Positions 9,318-18,662 of a stretch of 64,000 bases of DNA are shown here, one piece after another; within the stretch, counting starts at the first letter, position 1, and each line of letters opens with the position of its first letter. The notes beneath the pieces were generated by a model. The model was given only the letters and a program-made list of their open reading frames with translations, was not told the DNA's origin and made no database searches. Source of the DNA: Pedobacter hartonius (lineage in GTDB: Bacteria; Bacteroidota; Bacteroidia; Sphingobacteriales; Sphingobacteriaceae); assembly GCF_900107535.1 (NCBI RefSeq), contig NZ_FNRA01000004.1:62001-126000 (forward strand), written 5' to 3'. A program made the position numbers and the translations under genes.

Positions 9318-9977
9318 ATGTTAGACAAGAACGGAATAGCGAGACGTATCGCTAAAGAAATAAAAGATGGTTATTATGTTAACCTTGGAATAGGAATTCC
9401 CACACTGGTTGCCAATTACATTCCTGAAGGAGTAAATGTAGTGCTGCAATCTGAGAATGGCTTACTGGGGATGGGCCCTTTTCCTTTTGAAGGCGAAGAA
9501 GATCCCGATATGATCAATGCAGGCAAACAAACGATCACCACTTTGCCTGGTTCATCTGTTTTTGACTCTGCTATGAGCTTTGGAATGATCAGAAGTCAGA
9601 AAATAGACCTGACAATACTCGGAGCAATGGAAGTATCGGAAAATGGTGATATTGCCAACTGGAAGATTCCCGGTAAAATGGTGAAAGGAATGGGCGGTGC
9701 CATGGATCTCGTTGCATCGGCAAAAAATATCATTGTTGCCATGCAGCATATCAATAAAGCAGGGGAGAGTAAGCTTTTACCAAGCTGTACTTTGCCGCTG
9801 ACAGGGGTAAACTGTATCAGAAAAGTGGTCACGGAACTTGCCGTGCTGGATATCTTACCCGAAGGTGGCTTCAGGTTAATTGAGCGTGCCCCGGGAGTGA
9901 GCGTTGATTTTATTATTCAATCTACCTCAGGGAAATTGTTTGCTGAAGCAGATGTGAAAGAGATGGATTTAAACTGA
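9318..9977 (+). CDS. scoB: 3-oxoacid CoA-transferase subunit B
   Basis: Beta subunit of 219 residues. It carries the catalytic glutamate in SENGLLGMGPFP (near residue 48), the residue that forms the glutamyl-CoA thioester intermediate in family I enzymes, preceded by VNLGIGIPTLV. The C-terminal segment LPLTGVNCI followed by VTELAVLD is characteristic. It is co-transcribed with scoA. Its stop lies 3 bases from the stop of the convergent uridine kinase gene, leaving no room for a separate terminator. Confidence 0.93.
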   Translation: MLDKNGIARRIAKEIKDGYYVNLGIGIPTLVANYIPEGVNVVLQSENGLLGMGPFPFEGEEDPDMINAGKQTITTLPGSSVFDSAMSFGMIRSQKIDLTILGAMEVSENGDIANWKIPGKMVKGMGGAMDLVASAKNIIVAMQHINKAGESKLLPSCTLPLTGVNCIRKVVTELAVLDILPEGGFRLIERAPGVSVDFIIQSTSGKLFAEADVKEMDLN

Positions 9978-9980
9978 TCC

Positions 9981-10622
9981 CTATGGGATCAGTACAGTTT
10001 CCTTTAGCTCATCTGATATCTCTTTGGAGATCGTGATGATATCATCAGCAACGTGTTTATTGTTCAGGATGATCTTTTGACAGGACTCTTTATAAGGTAA
10101 AAGATATTGTTTATAGGCAGGAATCACGTGGTTAACCCATTGGTACATGACCATATCGCGGGTGTAACCGCGTTCTATTTCATCGCGGGAGATCCTCCGG
10201 TTAAGTGTGATCTCTTCATCAGCATCCATAAAGATCTTAAGATCGAATAATTTAGCGATTTCAGGGTAGTGGAAAACGAATAAACCTTCTACAATGATGA
10301 TAGGGGCAGTGGTGATATTGAGCAGACGCGCATTTTCCTCGTTTACATTAAACGTGTATTCTTTTTTTTCGATTGAACCTCCGGAGATCAGTAATTTCAG
10401 GTCGTTCAGTAACTTTTCGTCATCAATACCCTCGGGTACGTCAAAATTGATCCAGCCGTTCTCATCAATCTTCTGAAGTTCCTTCGGCCTGTAGTAATCA
10501 TCCTGTGAGATTAAACATACTTCCTCAGGATTGAAGTGATGTAGAAAACATTTTAAAAAAAAGGTTTTACCTGAGCCGCTTCCTCCTGCAACACCTATAA
10601 TATAAGGCTTGTTATTGTTCAT
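9981..10622 (-). CDS. udk: Uridine kinase
   Basis: P-loop nucleoside kinase phosphorylating uridine/cytidine in pyrimidine salvage. The Walker A motif GVAGGSGSGKTFF sits within the first 25 residues, SQDDYYRP is the substrate-side segment, FDVPEGIDDEKL follows, and RRISRDEIERGYT is the lid. I chose the ATG at 10620-10622; an in-frame GTG at 10632-10634 would add four residues. Either start overlaps the end of the upstream LysM gene (11 bases with the ATG), suggesting coupled translation. Confidence 0.9.
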   Translation of the reverse strand: MNNNKPYIIGVAGGSGSGKTFFLKCFLHHFNPEEVCLISQDDYYRPKELQKIDENGWINFDVPEGIDDEKLLNDLKLLISGGSIEKKEYTFNVNEENARLLNITTAPIIIVEGLFVFHYPEIAKLFDLKIFMDADEEITLNRRISRDEIERGYTRDMVMYQWVNHVIPAYKQYLLPYKESCQKIILNNKHVADDIITISKEISDELKETVLIP

Positions 10623-11979
10623 TTGCTTGTCCACTGTACGTTAGATTGCACAAAAAACGCTTATCTAATGCACCCAATGCATCAGCTACCGCTTTTGTCA
10701 TTACAATTATAACATCTTTTGTAGACTCATTCTCTGTAAATTTACCAACAACCTTTGCAAAAGTTGATCTGTTACTCATCGGATTGGTGATTTTCATGAT
10801 TGTTCCGACGGGTGCACTGCGGTGCAGGACCAGCATTTTTGAGGAATCCAGATCGGGATCCATGATCCATACACCGGTACCTTTCTCATCCATCTGGCTC
10901 AGTCCGTAGCGGCTGGGCGGCAATCGCAATGATGGGTTTTTAACAGATTCAGCGGTGTCAGAACTTAAAGAAGCAGGATCTGTTGTGTGCTCCCCGTTTA
11001 CAGGGTACTGACCGCTGATCAGTAATTTCTGACCAACATACAGGGAGTTGGTGCTGAGGTTATTCTTTGCTTTCAGCTGATCTAATGTCAGGCTGTATTT
11101 GGTGGCTATAGAATACATCGTTTCATTGCCGGCAACGGTGTGTACTACCAGCTGGTCTTTGGAAACAGGAGCTTCCTGTTTTGGCAGCTGCACAGGTACA
11201 GCCTTATTGACTACTGTTTCAGTTTTCTTTGAGGTATCCGGTTTCTTGTACTGACCTTGTACTGGAACTGCTGCCGTTGTAACGGGCGGAGTTGTTGTAC
11301 CAGCCGGGTTTGTTGTGACAGGACCTGTATTTCCCGCGCCTGTATTAGCCGGCGCCTTTGCGATAGGAGCTGTTGCTGCCTGAGCAGTAGTTACAGGTGC
11401 AGCCGGGGCCTGTGCGACCGTTCCGGTTGTTTCATCTGTAGCTGTTCCTTCTTTCGCCGGGATTTTTAATACCTGCCCGATCTGAAGATTGATAGACCGT
11501 AAGTTGTTCACCCGTTTAATTTCGTCTACTGTTGTGCCATACTTTTTGGCAATTATATTCAGGTTTTCCTTCCGCTGGACTGAGTGTTCTATTAAAGTCG
11601 TATTCTCTTCAGTAGCTGCAGCAGGTTTTCCCACGGCCAGGGTAGTGCTGGCCGGAGCTGAGGTCTTAGTCTCAGGGGACATCTTTGAGGCCGTTCCTGA
11701 TTTCACAGCTCTGGGTTCCGAAAATGGAATATCTGTAGGTACTTTTATGATAACCCCGAGTGATAAATATTTATCATTATTGAAGGTCATGATCACTTTC
11801 GGGCTGACGTTATATCTTCTGGAAATCGAATAATAGGTGTCCTTGGCTATGACCTGGTGTAATATAATCTTCTTGCCTTTTAAATTTTCAACGCCGATGG
11901 AATCTCTCAGATGATCAGCTTTTGCCGCCGAAAAATTCAGGAAGATGGCAAATATCGCCAGTATATAATATCTATGCAT
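10612..11979 (-). CDS. Secreted LysM protein with C-terminal RlpA-like domain
   Basis: Exported protein of 455 residues. The signal peptide is MHRYYILAIFAIFLNFSAAKA. Three LysM peptidoglycan-binding repeats are visible at about residues 40-82, 130-175 and 278-322 (for example TYYSISRRYNVSPKVIM, NLNIIAKKYGTTVDEIK, TMYSIATKYSLTLDQLK). A low-complexity Ala/Pro/Thr linker lies at about 176-250. The final 100 residues (GTGVWIMD, LVLHRSAPVGTIMKITNP) resemble the double-psi beta-barrel of RlpA-type lytic transglycosylases; whether it is catalytic is unknown. The likely role is cell-wall binding or remodelling. Confidence 0.8.
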   Translation of the reverse strand: MHRYYILAIFAIFLNFSAAKADHLRDSIGVENLKGKKIILHQVIAKDTYYSISRRYNVSPKVIMTFNNDKYLSLGVIIKVPTDIPFSEPRAVKSGTASKMSPETKTSAPASTTLAVGKPAAATEENTTLIEHSVQRKENLNIIAKKYGTTVDEIKRVNNLRSINLQIGQVLKIPAKEGTATDETTGTVAQAPAAPVTTAQAATAPIAKAPANTGAGNTGPVTTNPAGTTTPPVTTAAVPVQGQYKKPDTSKKTETVVNKAVPVQLPKQEAPVSKDQLVVHTVAGNETMYSIATKYSLTLDQLKAKNNLSTNSLYVGQKLLISGQYPVNGEHTTDPASLSSDTAESVKNPSLRLPPSRYGLSQMDEKGTGVWIMDPDLDSSKMLVLHRSAPVGTIMKITNPMSNRSTFAKVVGKFTENESTKDVIIVMTKAVADALGALDKRFLCNLTYSGQANEQ

Positions 11980-12109
11980 TAATAGTCCTTATGAATGATT
12001 AGTTAGGCAATTATACGAATAATATATAAGAGCCTGAATTATGAATATTAAACGGAAATTCCAGAAGTGTATTGTAATCATCCCGCTTTTTAAAAAACCA
12101 TTTGCAATG

Positions 12110-12117
12110 TATATTTG
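12110..12117 (+). promoter_or_regulatory. Probable -7 element of the dps promoter
   Basis: TATATTTG is an exact match to the Bacteroidota -7 consensus TAnnTTTG and lies 45 bases before the dps start. No convincing TTTG at -33 is present, so dps may need an activator. Confidence 0.4.
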
Positions 12118-12162
12118 TTTATTACCTATAGGTTACTAAACAAAATAAATTTATAAAATATT

Positions 12163-12642
12163 ATGGACGCAAAAGAAATTAGTTTGATTGAGAAAGAAGT
12201 GAAGGCAGTTGTAGATCTGCTGAATGATTATCTGGCAAACTATCATATTCACTATCAAAAATTAAGAGGATGCCACTGGAATATCAAGGGACAGAACTTC
12301 TTTACTTTGCATGTTAAATTTGAAGAGTTGTATACCAATGCGCAGGAAACTATTGACGAAATAGCCGAACGCGTGTTAACACTGGGCAAACCGCCACACA
12401 GCCGTTTTACTGATTATATCAATGAGTCAGTGATCAAAGAGATCAACACGATAGGCCTTCAGGACCTTGCCATGGTTGATGCTATCCTGGATGATATGTC
12501 ACTGCTGATCCAGCTGGAACGTGAGTTGATGGAAGCTTCTGCAAATGCAGGTGATGACGGTACAAACGACATGGTGAACAGGTTCATGCAGTACAAAGAG
12601 AAAAACACCTGGATGCTGCGTTCTTTCGCTGGTAAAAAATAA
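12163..12642 (+). CDS. dps: Dps-family DNA-protection/ferritin-like protein
   Basis: Dodecameric mini-ferritin of 159 residues. The interfacial ferroxidase ligands are visible in KLRGCHWNIKG and FFTLHVKFEELY with the DEIAERVLTLG helix. The protein oxidises and stores iron, protecting DNA from hydrogen peroxide in stationary phase. The lysine-containing N-terminus is short. It stands alone with its own promoter region of about 180 bases, fitting stress-dependent expression. The next gene, ubiD, starts 95 bases later and may be read from the same transcript. Confidence 0.93.
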   Translation: MDAKEISLIEKEVKAVVDLLNDYLANYHIHYQKLRGCHWNIKGQNFFTLHVKFEELYTNAQETIDEIAERVLTLGKPPHSRFTDYINESVIKEINTIGLQDLAMVDAILDDMSLLIQLERELMEASANAGDDGTNDMVNRFMQYKEKNTWMLRSFAGKK

Positions 12643-12737
12643 GCTAATTCAATTAGATATGTAAAAACCGTGCAGACCGCATGGTTTTTCTTGTTTTCGG
12701 CCCTATACCCAAAAAAATACTTCATACCTTTGATCCG

Positions 12738-14546
12738 ATGGGATATAAAAGCCTGGCTGAATGTGTTGCTGATCTGGAGAAACACGGCCATTTATTACGT
12801 ATAAAAGAAGAGGTAGATCCTTACCTGGAAATGGCTGCCATTCACCTGCGGGTGTATGAACAAAAAGGACCTGCCTTGTTTTTTGAAAAGATAAAAGGAA
12901 GTCCTTTTCCTGCTGTATCTAATCTTTTCGGAACCCTGGAAAGGTCAAAATTTATGTTCCGTGACAGCCTGCAGCGTGTTGGGCAGCTGGTTGATCTCCG
13001 TTCTGATCCCATAAAGGCATTGAAAAACCCTTTTAAATTTGCCGGGGCAGGGCTCACGGCCTTTTCTGCTTTACCCATGCAGCAGCAGTTGTTTAAATCT
13101 GCATTTCAAAAAACAACTATCAGTCAGCTTCCGCAGATTGTGAACTGGCCAATGGATGGCGGGCCATTTATTACCATGCCCCAGGTATATACTGAAGACG
13201 CAGATCAACCAGGGGTGATGAATGCAAACCTGGGGATGTACCGTATACAGCTGGCAGGTAATGAATATATCAAAGATCAGGAAGTCGGGTTGCATTACCA
13301 GATCCACAGAGGGATAGGCGTGCACCAGAGCAAGGCCAATGCAAAAGGTATACCTTTAAAGGTCAGCATCTTCGTCGGAGGCCCGCCTTCACACCCCCTT
13401 GCAGCAGTGATGCCGTTACCCGAGGGATTATCTGAGATGACTTTTGCGGGAGCGCTCGGGAACCGCCGTTTCCGTTATTTTTATGACGATGAAGGTTTTT
13501 GTATTTCCGCAGATGCGGATTTTGTGATCACCGGAACAGTTCAGCCCGGAGAAAACAAGCCTGAAGGCCCCTTTGGCGATCACTTGGGGTATTATAGTCT
13601 CAGCCATCCCTTTCCCTTGCTAAAAGTACATAACGTTTATCACCGTAAGGATGCGATCTGGTCATTTACCGTTGTAGGGCGCCCTCCGCAGGAGGATACC
13701 AGTTTTGGCGCACTGATCCATGAAATTACCGGTTCGGCATTGCCGCAGGAGATCCATGGGTTAAAGGAAGTGAATGCAGTTGATGCTGCGGGGGTACATC
13801 CGCTTTTGTTTGCCATTGGCAGCGAAAGGTATACCCCGTTCTTAAAAGAGCGCAGGCCTCAGGAAATCCTGACCATTGCCAATCATATCCTGGGTAAAAA
13901 CCAGTTGAGTTTAGCCAAATATGTATTTATCGCTGCACGCGAAGACAATGAAAATTTAGATACTCACGATATTGAGGTATTCCTTCATCATATTTTGTCA
14001 CGAATAGATTTCAGCCGTGACCTTCACTTTTATACGCAGACTACCATTGATACGCTTGACTATAGTGGGGAAGGTTTAAACAGTGGGTCGAAGGTGGTAT
14101 TTGCTGCAGCTGGTGAGCAAAAAAGAGTGTTATCGGTTACTGAACCGGCTGGTTTCAGGTTTCCTGACAATTTTAATGACCATCATATGGTGATGCCGGG
14201 GGTAATGGCTATTAGTATTTCTCCTTATAAAAATGCGGCTGAAACCGAACTGCTTGTTTCTGAACTTAACCTACAGCTAAAAGACATTTCTCTGGAAGGA
14301 CTTGCATTAATCATCTTATGTGACGATGCTGCGTTTACTGCTGAAACTATCAATAACTTTGTATGGGTAACTTTTACCAGGAGCAATCCTGCAGCAGATA
14401 TATATGGTATAGGTGCATTTACAAAAGATAAACACTGGGGTTGTGCCGGGCCTCTGGTTATTGACGCCAGGAAAAAGCCGCATCATGCACCTGAGCTGAT
14501 CAAGGATGCTGAAGTGGAACGCCGGATTGACAGATTTGGAATTTAA
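12738..14546 (+). CDS. UbiD-family prenyl-FMN-dependent decarboxylase
   Basis: UbiD-family protein of 602 residues from the ATG at 12738, the usual starting point (MGYKSLAECVADLEKHGHL); an upstream in-frame start adds 19 atypical residues. Hallmarks include VDPYLEMAAI, PGVMNANLGMYRIQ, the EGPFGDHLGYYS segment that carries the conserved acid near the active site, and the WSFTVVGRPPQED stretch. Such enzymes decarboxylate aromatic or unsaturated acids using prenylated FMN made by a UbiX partner, which is not in this window. In Bacteroidota it often substitutes in menaquinone or aromatic-acid metabolism; the role here is inference. Confidence 0.88.
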   Translation: MGYKSLAECVADLEKHGHLLRIKEEVDPYLEMAAIHLRVYEQKGPALFFEKIKGSPFPAVSNLFGTLERSKFMFRDSLQRVGQLVDLRSDPIKALKNPFKFAGAGLTAFSALPMQQQLFKSAFQKTTISQLPQIVNWPMDGGPFITMPQVYTEDADQPGVMNANLGMYRIQLAGNEYIKDQEVGLHYQIHRGIGVHQSKANAKGIPLKVSIFVGGPPSHPLAAVMPLPEGLSEMTFAGALGNRRFRYFYDDEGFCISADADFVITGTVQPGENKPEGPFGDHLGYYSLSHPFPLLKVHNVYHRKDAIWSFTVVGRPPQEDTSFGALIHEITGSALPQEIHGLKEVNAVDAAGVHPLLFAIGSERYTPFLKERRPQEILTIANHILGKNQLSLAKYVFIAAREDNENLDTHDIEVFLHHILSRIDFSRDLHFYTQTTIDTLDYSGEGLNSGSKVVFAAAGEQKRVLSVTEPAGFRFPDNFNDHHMVMPGVMAISISPYKNAAETELLVSELNLQLKDISLEGLALIILCDDAAFTAETINNFVWVTFTRSNPAADIYGIGAFTKDKHWGCAGPLVIDARKKPHHAPELIKDAEVERRIDRFGI

Positions 14547-14551
14547 TCATA

Positions 14552-14590
14552 AAAAAATCCCCTGTTCAGGTAAGGAGCAGGGGATTTTTT
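14552..14590. terminator. Bidirectional terminator between ubiD and the OmpP1 gene
   Basis: The arms AAAAAATCCCCTG and CAGGGGATTTTTT are perfectly complementary around a 13-base loop. An A-run before and T-run after let it work for both convergent genes, which end on either side. Confidence 0.85.
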
Positions 14591-14603
14591 ATATGATTAA
14601 ATA

Positions 14604-16139
14604 TTAGAATTTCACTCCTAATGTTAGAAATACATTGTTTCTTGCCAGTTTTGCAGAAGCTATAGGCTCGCTAAAGTTATTCAATTCATAAGGGCTGAAT
14701 GTATTTGTAGTTGTAGTACGCTGATAAGCAGCATCTATATACCACATGCTGAATCTGTAGCCAATACCACCTGAATAATATTTCACATCAAAAGTATTTT
14801 TGTCATCATCTTTATATGGACTGCCATTCACTCCATAACCAGCTCTCAGACTAAAATTTTCAATTCTGTATTCACCACCGACCCTGTAATTAAGGGCGTT
14901 GGTATAATTCTCTTTAATATAAGCATTGTTATCTGCGATGATATCGCTATAGCCATCACTTACTGAAAAGTGAGTAGTTCCGTAATCCACATAATCAAGG
15001 TCTGCTGTTAATAAAGCATTTTTTGCGATGATTACACTACCACCAAGAGATGCTTTGTATGGAGTACGCAGGTTGTAATTGAAGTTTGAATTAATTACGT
15101 TTCCGGTGAAGTTATTGCCTCCTGAAAAACGTGTATCAAGTACTTCTGAATAGTCGTCCTCAACATGCATCCATGTAGGCAATTGGAACGTAGCGCCAAT
15201 CCTAACAATATCAATTGGTTTGTAGATTGCTCCAATACGTCCGTTAACACCTGATCCGCTGGTACTCTGGTATGTTCTGTAAGCCAGGTTATAAGTTTCA
15301 CCAACTGCAGGGGGGGCTGAAGGATTTGGGTTATCGGTTGTAGGAAGGGTAGGCAGAATAGTTTTCGTAACTATGCCGGACTCAGTATATAATTTATCAC
15401 TGGTATAACGTACATCTACAAAACCTATACTTGCTCCCAGATACAGTTTATTGGAGATATTCATACCACCTGCAAAATTGAATTCAGACGTTGAGCCCTG
15501 TCTGATTTCGCTTTGGTTCTGGTCATTGGCGGCCGTAGTTACGGAAGCATATTGTCCGCTACCACGTGACGTTTCGTCAATCAAATATCCCTGATAAGCA
15601 GCTGCCGGAATGTAATCCAAGTTACCCGTCGCTATGCCATTAGCTTGCTCTGCAAACGAATTTGAGATAGAGTTGCTGCTGTTCCGTCCCTGATAGTTGT
15701 TATTTTGATAGAAATCATTGTTTCTGTTATACCCGATTCCCCATACAAAACTCAGTACTCCTTTATTCAGATCTGAACCTTTAGGTTTGACCACAGGATT
15801 GTACCATACTACCGCAGCCTGGTTCAGATTGAACTGGTTTTTAGTAGATTTGGTTTGCTGGCCAAGGAAGCTGGCATTAGACTGAATGTTATTGAACTCA
15901 GGAGTTACACTGAATTCTGAGCGGGTGAACATACCTAAACCGGCAGGGTTACCGCCGATAGAACTGATGTCACCACCTAAACTGATCTGGGCATTTCCCA
16001 GACCCTTGAAACGTGCAGAACTTCCGTAATCAGTACGGGAAAATCTTAATGCATCGCCTGCATATACTCCATCTTGGGCATATATATTACCTGTAGTACC
16101 TACTATAGCTACTACTAATAGTTGAATGAATTTTTTCAT
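14604..16139 (-). CDS. OmpP1/FadL-family outer-membrane protein
   Basis: Outer-membrane beta-barrel of 511 residues with signal peptide MKKFIQLLVVAIVGTTGNIYAQ. The N-terminal region (GDALRFSRTDYGSSARFKG, GNAQISLGGDISSIGGNPAGLG) is the OmpP1/FadL/TodX hatch signature. The remainder is alternating aromatic-rich strands, ending in FLTLGVKF with the usual C-terminal aromatic. The family transports hydrophobic compounds such as long-chain fatty acids; substrate unknown here. It follows the Gly/Tyr-rich lipoprotein gene by 16 bases and is probably co-transcribed with it. Confidence 0.87.
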   Translation of the reverse strand: MKKFIQLLVVAIVGTTGNIYAQDGVYAGDALRFSRTDYGSSARFKGLGNAQISLGGDISSIGGNPAGLGMFTRSEFSVTPEFNNIQSNASFLGQQTKSTKNQFNLNQAAVVWYNPVVKPKGSDLNKGVLSFVWGIGYNRNNDFYQNNNYQGRNSSNSISNSFAEQANGIATGNLDYIPAAAYQGYLIDETSRGSGQYASVTTAANDQNQSEIRQGSTSEFNFAGGMNISNKLYLGASIGFVDVRYTSDKLYTESGIVTKTILPTLPTTDNPNPSAPPAVGETYNLAYRTYQSTSGSGVNGRIGAIYKPIDIVRIGATFQLPTWMHVEDDYSEVLDTRFSGGNNFTGNVINSNFNYNLRTPYKASLGGSVIIAKNALLTADLDYVDYGTTHFSVSDGYSDIIADNNAYIKENYTNALNYRVGGEYRIENFSLRAGYGVNGSPYKDDDKNTFDVKYYSGGIGYRFSMWYIDAAYQRTTTTNTFSPYELNNFSEPIASAKLARNNVFLTLGVKF

Positions 16140-16155
16140 TTAGAATTTTAGATTA

Positions 16156-17049
16156 TTAATTACCTCTGCCTCCGCGACCGCCGCCACCTGATCTGCCACC
16201 GCCGCCACTATAGCCGCCACCACCGCCGCTATAACCGCCGGATGGTCTGCCACTGGATTGAGGAGTGTAACTTCTGTCCGGAGTGTAACTTTGTGATCTT
16301 GGAGCTCTGCTGCTACCATTGTTGTATGATCCTACGCTGCCTCTGCCACCCCGTCCGCCATAACCTGCAGCACCGTTTGCATTGTAAGCCCTTGAACCAT
16401 TACCATTGTAGCCGCTTCTGCCTCTGCCGTAGATAGCATTTTCACCGCCCCGGCCGCCTCTTGGTCTGTAGGTACTGTTACGGTAATAACCGCCGCCGCC
16501 CCAAAGTCCACCATAATAGCCACCGTAAAATCCGCCGTATCCGCCGTAAAGTCCACCATAATAACCGCCGTATCCCCAGGGAGAGAAGAAAGGATCATAA
16601 AATCCGCCGTATCCGCCCCAGCCACCGTAACCGCCGCCCCAGCCATAACCAAGACCGAAACCAAAGCCGCCGCCGTAACCACCATACCATGGGCTTCCAA
16701 AGCCTAAACCAACATTCCAGCCGGAATAGTAAGGCGAGTATCCGCCATAATAAGGATCAAAGTAACCTCTGTTACCGCTTCCGTAATAAAATCTATTTAT
16801 TCTTGAAGAGTAGCTCATATCTGCATACTCATCATTGCTGCCATAATAATCATCCTGATCATTATAGTCATTGTCTACTGTTTGTGAATACTGGGTTGGC
16901 GGAGGTGCCGAATACTCCACTGCCTGAGCTTTTGTGCCGTAAACGTCGTCGTCATTCCGCGCTTGCTGGGCCATCTGCTGAGTACCGCAGGAGGACAGGG
17001 CGAGAGCCGCTATCACCAGCATACTGGATAATAAATGGTTAGGTTTCAT
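16156..17049 (-). CDS. Gly/Tyr-rich low-complexity lipoprotein
   Basis: Predicted lipoprotein of 297 residues from the ATG at 17049: MKPNHLLSSMLVIAALALSSCG has a clear lipobox LSSC. An ATG five codons earlier is equally possible. After an acidic, Gln-rich stretch the protein becomes strongly repetitive: Gly-Gly-Tyr and Tyr-Gly-Gly runs at about residues 100-200, then Arg/Gly-rich RGGRGG segments and Ser/Gly-rich repeats to the end. No catalytic domain is visible. Such low-complexity surface lipoproteins occur widely in Bacteroidota with unknown function. Its place directly before the OmpP1 porin suggests an envelope role. Confidence 0.7.
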   Translation of the reverse strand: MKPNHLLSSMLVIAALALSSCGTQQMAQQARNDDDVYGTKAQAVEYSAPPPTQYSQTVDNDYNDQDDYYGSNDEYADMSYSSRINRFYYGSGNRGYFDPYYGGYSPYYSGWNVGLGFGSPWYGGYGGGFGFGLGYGWGGGYGGWGGYGGFYDPFFSPWGYGGYYGGLYGGYGGFYGGYYGGLWGGGGYYRNSTYRPRGGRGGENAIYGRGRSGYNGNGSRAYNANGAAGYGGRGGRGSVGSYNNGSSRAPRSQSYTPDRSYTPQSSGRPSGGYSGGGGGYSGGGGRSGGGGRGGRGN

Positions 17050-17157
17050 AATATGTGAGTTCATTGTGTGTGTAAACAATTTTTTTCGTAGGCATAAATT
17101 TATAAATTTGTAACCTATCATGCAAGTTATTTAACACAAAAAGCATTCCAAACAGTT

Positions 17158-18630
17158 ATGAGCAAAGGTATTACAAGTAAGAACGAGGATTATTCCCAGT
17201 GGTATAACGATATTGTTATAAAAGCCGACCTGGCGGAACATTCAGCTGTTAAAGGGTGTATGGTTATAAAGCCCTATGGCTATTCTATTTGGGAAAAAAT
17301 GCAGGCCATTTTGGATCAGAAATTTAAAGATACCGGGCACAGTAATGCCTACTTTCCCTTATTCATCCCGAAGTCATTTTTTTCAAAGGAAGCGGCGCAC
17401 GTAGAAGGATTTGCGACAGAATGTGCTGTTGTGACACATTATCGTCTGAAAAATGACGGGGAAGGCAACATTATCGTTGATCCGGACGCCAAACTGGAAG
17501 AGGAACTGATCGTAAGACCTACCTCCGAAACCATCATATGGAACACTTTCAGGGGTTGGGTACAATCCTACCGGGACCTTCCTCTACTGATCAATCAGTG
17601 GGCAAATGTGGTAAGATGGGAAATGCGCACGCGTTTATTCCTTCGTACAGCAGAATTCCTGTGGCAGGAGGGGCATACTGCCCATGCTACTTCGGAAGAA
17701 GCCGTAGCGGAAACAGAGAAAATGCTGGACGTATATGCGGATTTCGCAGAAAACTGGATGGCATTGCCTGTGGTGAAAGGAAAGAAAACTCCCAATGAAC
17801 GTTTTGCAGGAGCATTAGACACCTATTGTATCGAAGCTTTGATGCAGGATGGAAAAGCACTGCAGGCAGGTACTTCGCATTTTCTGGGACAGAACTTCGC
17901 CAAGGCATTTGATGTGAAGTTCACCAGCAAAGAAGGAAAGCAGGAACATGTATGGGCAAGTTCATGGGGGGTATCTACCCGTATGATCGGTGCGCTGATC
18001 ATGGCCCATAGTGATGATCAGGGACTGGTTCTTCCGCCGATGCTGGCACCGATACAGGTAGTGATCGTTCCGATCTACAAAACTGATGAAGAGCTGAAAG
18101 CGATATCTATATTTGTGAGCGGATTAATGCCTAAATTGAAGAAAATGGGTGTTTCCGTGAAATATGATGACAGGGATACACAGCGTCCGGGATTCAAATT
18201 TGCAGAATATGAACTGAAAGGTGTGCCGGTACGACTGGCCATCGGTAGCAGGGATATGGAAAACGGAACCGTTGAACTGGCCAGAAGGGATACCAGAGAA
18301 AAATTTACGGTAAACCAGGAAGGCCTGGATTACTATATCGGGAATTTGCTGGAAGATATTCAGGCAAACATCTATAAAAAAGCGGCCGATTACAGAGCTG
18401 AACATATTACTCCTGCAAACTCTTATGATGAATTTAAGGAGCTGCTGGATACCAAGGCCGGTTTTATTACAGCGCACTGGGATGGTACGCCTGAAACCGA
18501 ACAGAAAATAAAAGAAGAAACCAAAGCCACGATCAGGTGTATTCCTTTGGATAACAAACTCGAAGAGGGTGTGTGTATCTATTCCGGAAAACCATCTGTT
18601 CAGCGCGTTTTATTTGCCCGTGCTTACTAG
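17158..18630 (+). CDS. proS: Prolyl-tRNA synthetase, archaeal/eukaryal type
   Basis: Class II aminoacyl-tRNA synthetase of 490 residues charging tRNA-Pro. The start [20 protein letters not shown], the [23 protein letters not shown] motif 2 region and the zinc-binding-type C-terminal extension ending VLFARAY mark the archaeal/eukaryal (type 3) form, common in Bacteroidota, without the editing insertion of the bacterial type. Expected full length. A TAAATTTG sequence at 17103-17110 could serve as its -7 element. The PLP enzyme gene follows after 32 bases. Confidence 0.95.
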   Translation: MSKGITSKNEDYSQWYNDIVIKADLAEHSAVKGCMVIKPYGYSIWEKMQAILDQKFKDTGHSNAYFPLFIPKSFFSKEAAHVEGFATECAVVTHYRLKNDGEGNIIVDPDAKLEEELIVRPTSETIIWNTFRGWVQSYRDLPLLINQWANVVRWEMRTRLFLRTAEFLWQEGHTAHATSEEAVAETEKMLDVYADFAENWMALPVVKGKKTPNERFAGALDTYCIEALMQDGKALQAGTSHFLGQNFAKAFDVKFTSKEGKQEHVWASSWGVSTRMIGALIMAHSDDQGLVLPPMLAPIQVVIVPIYKTDEELKAISIFVSGLMPKLKKMGVSVKYDDRDTQRPGFKFAEYELKGVPVRLAIGSRDMENGTVELARRDTREKFTVNQEGLDYYIGNLLEDIQANIYKKAADYRAEHITPANSYDEFKELLDTKAGFITAHWDGTPETEQKIKEETKATIRCIPLDNKLEEGVCIYSGKPSVQRVLFARAY

Positions 18631-18662
18631 GCACCAGCAACAACAACTTAAAAAAGAGCAAC

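Noticed and set aside
16461..17042. 193-codon plus-strand reading rich in Arg, His and Asn
   Set aside because: It is the complement of the Gly/Tyr-rich lipoprotein; its composition is explained by the repeated codons on the other strand.
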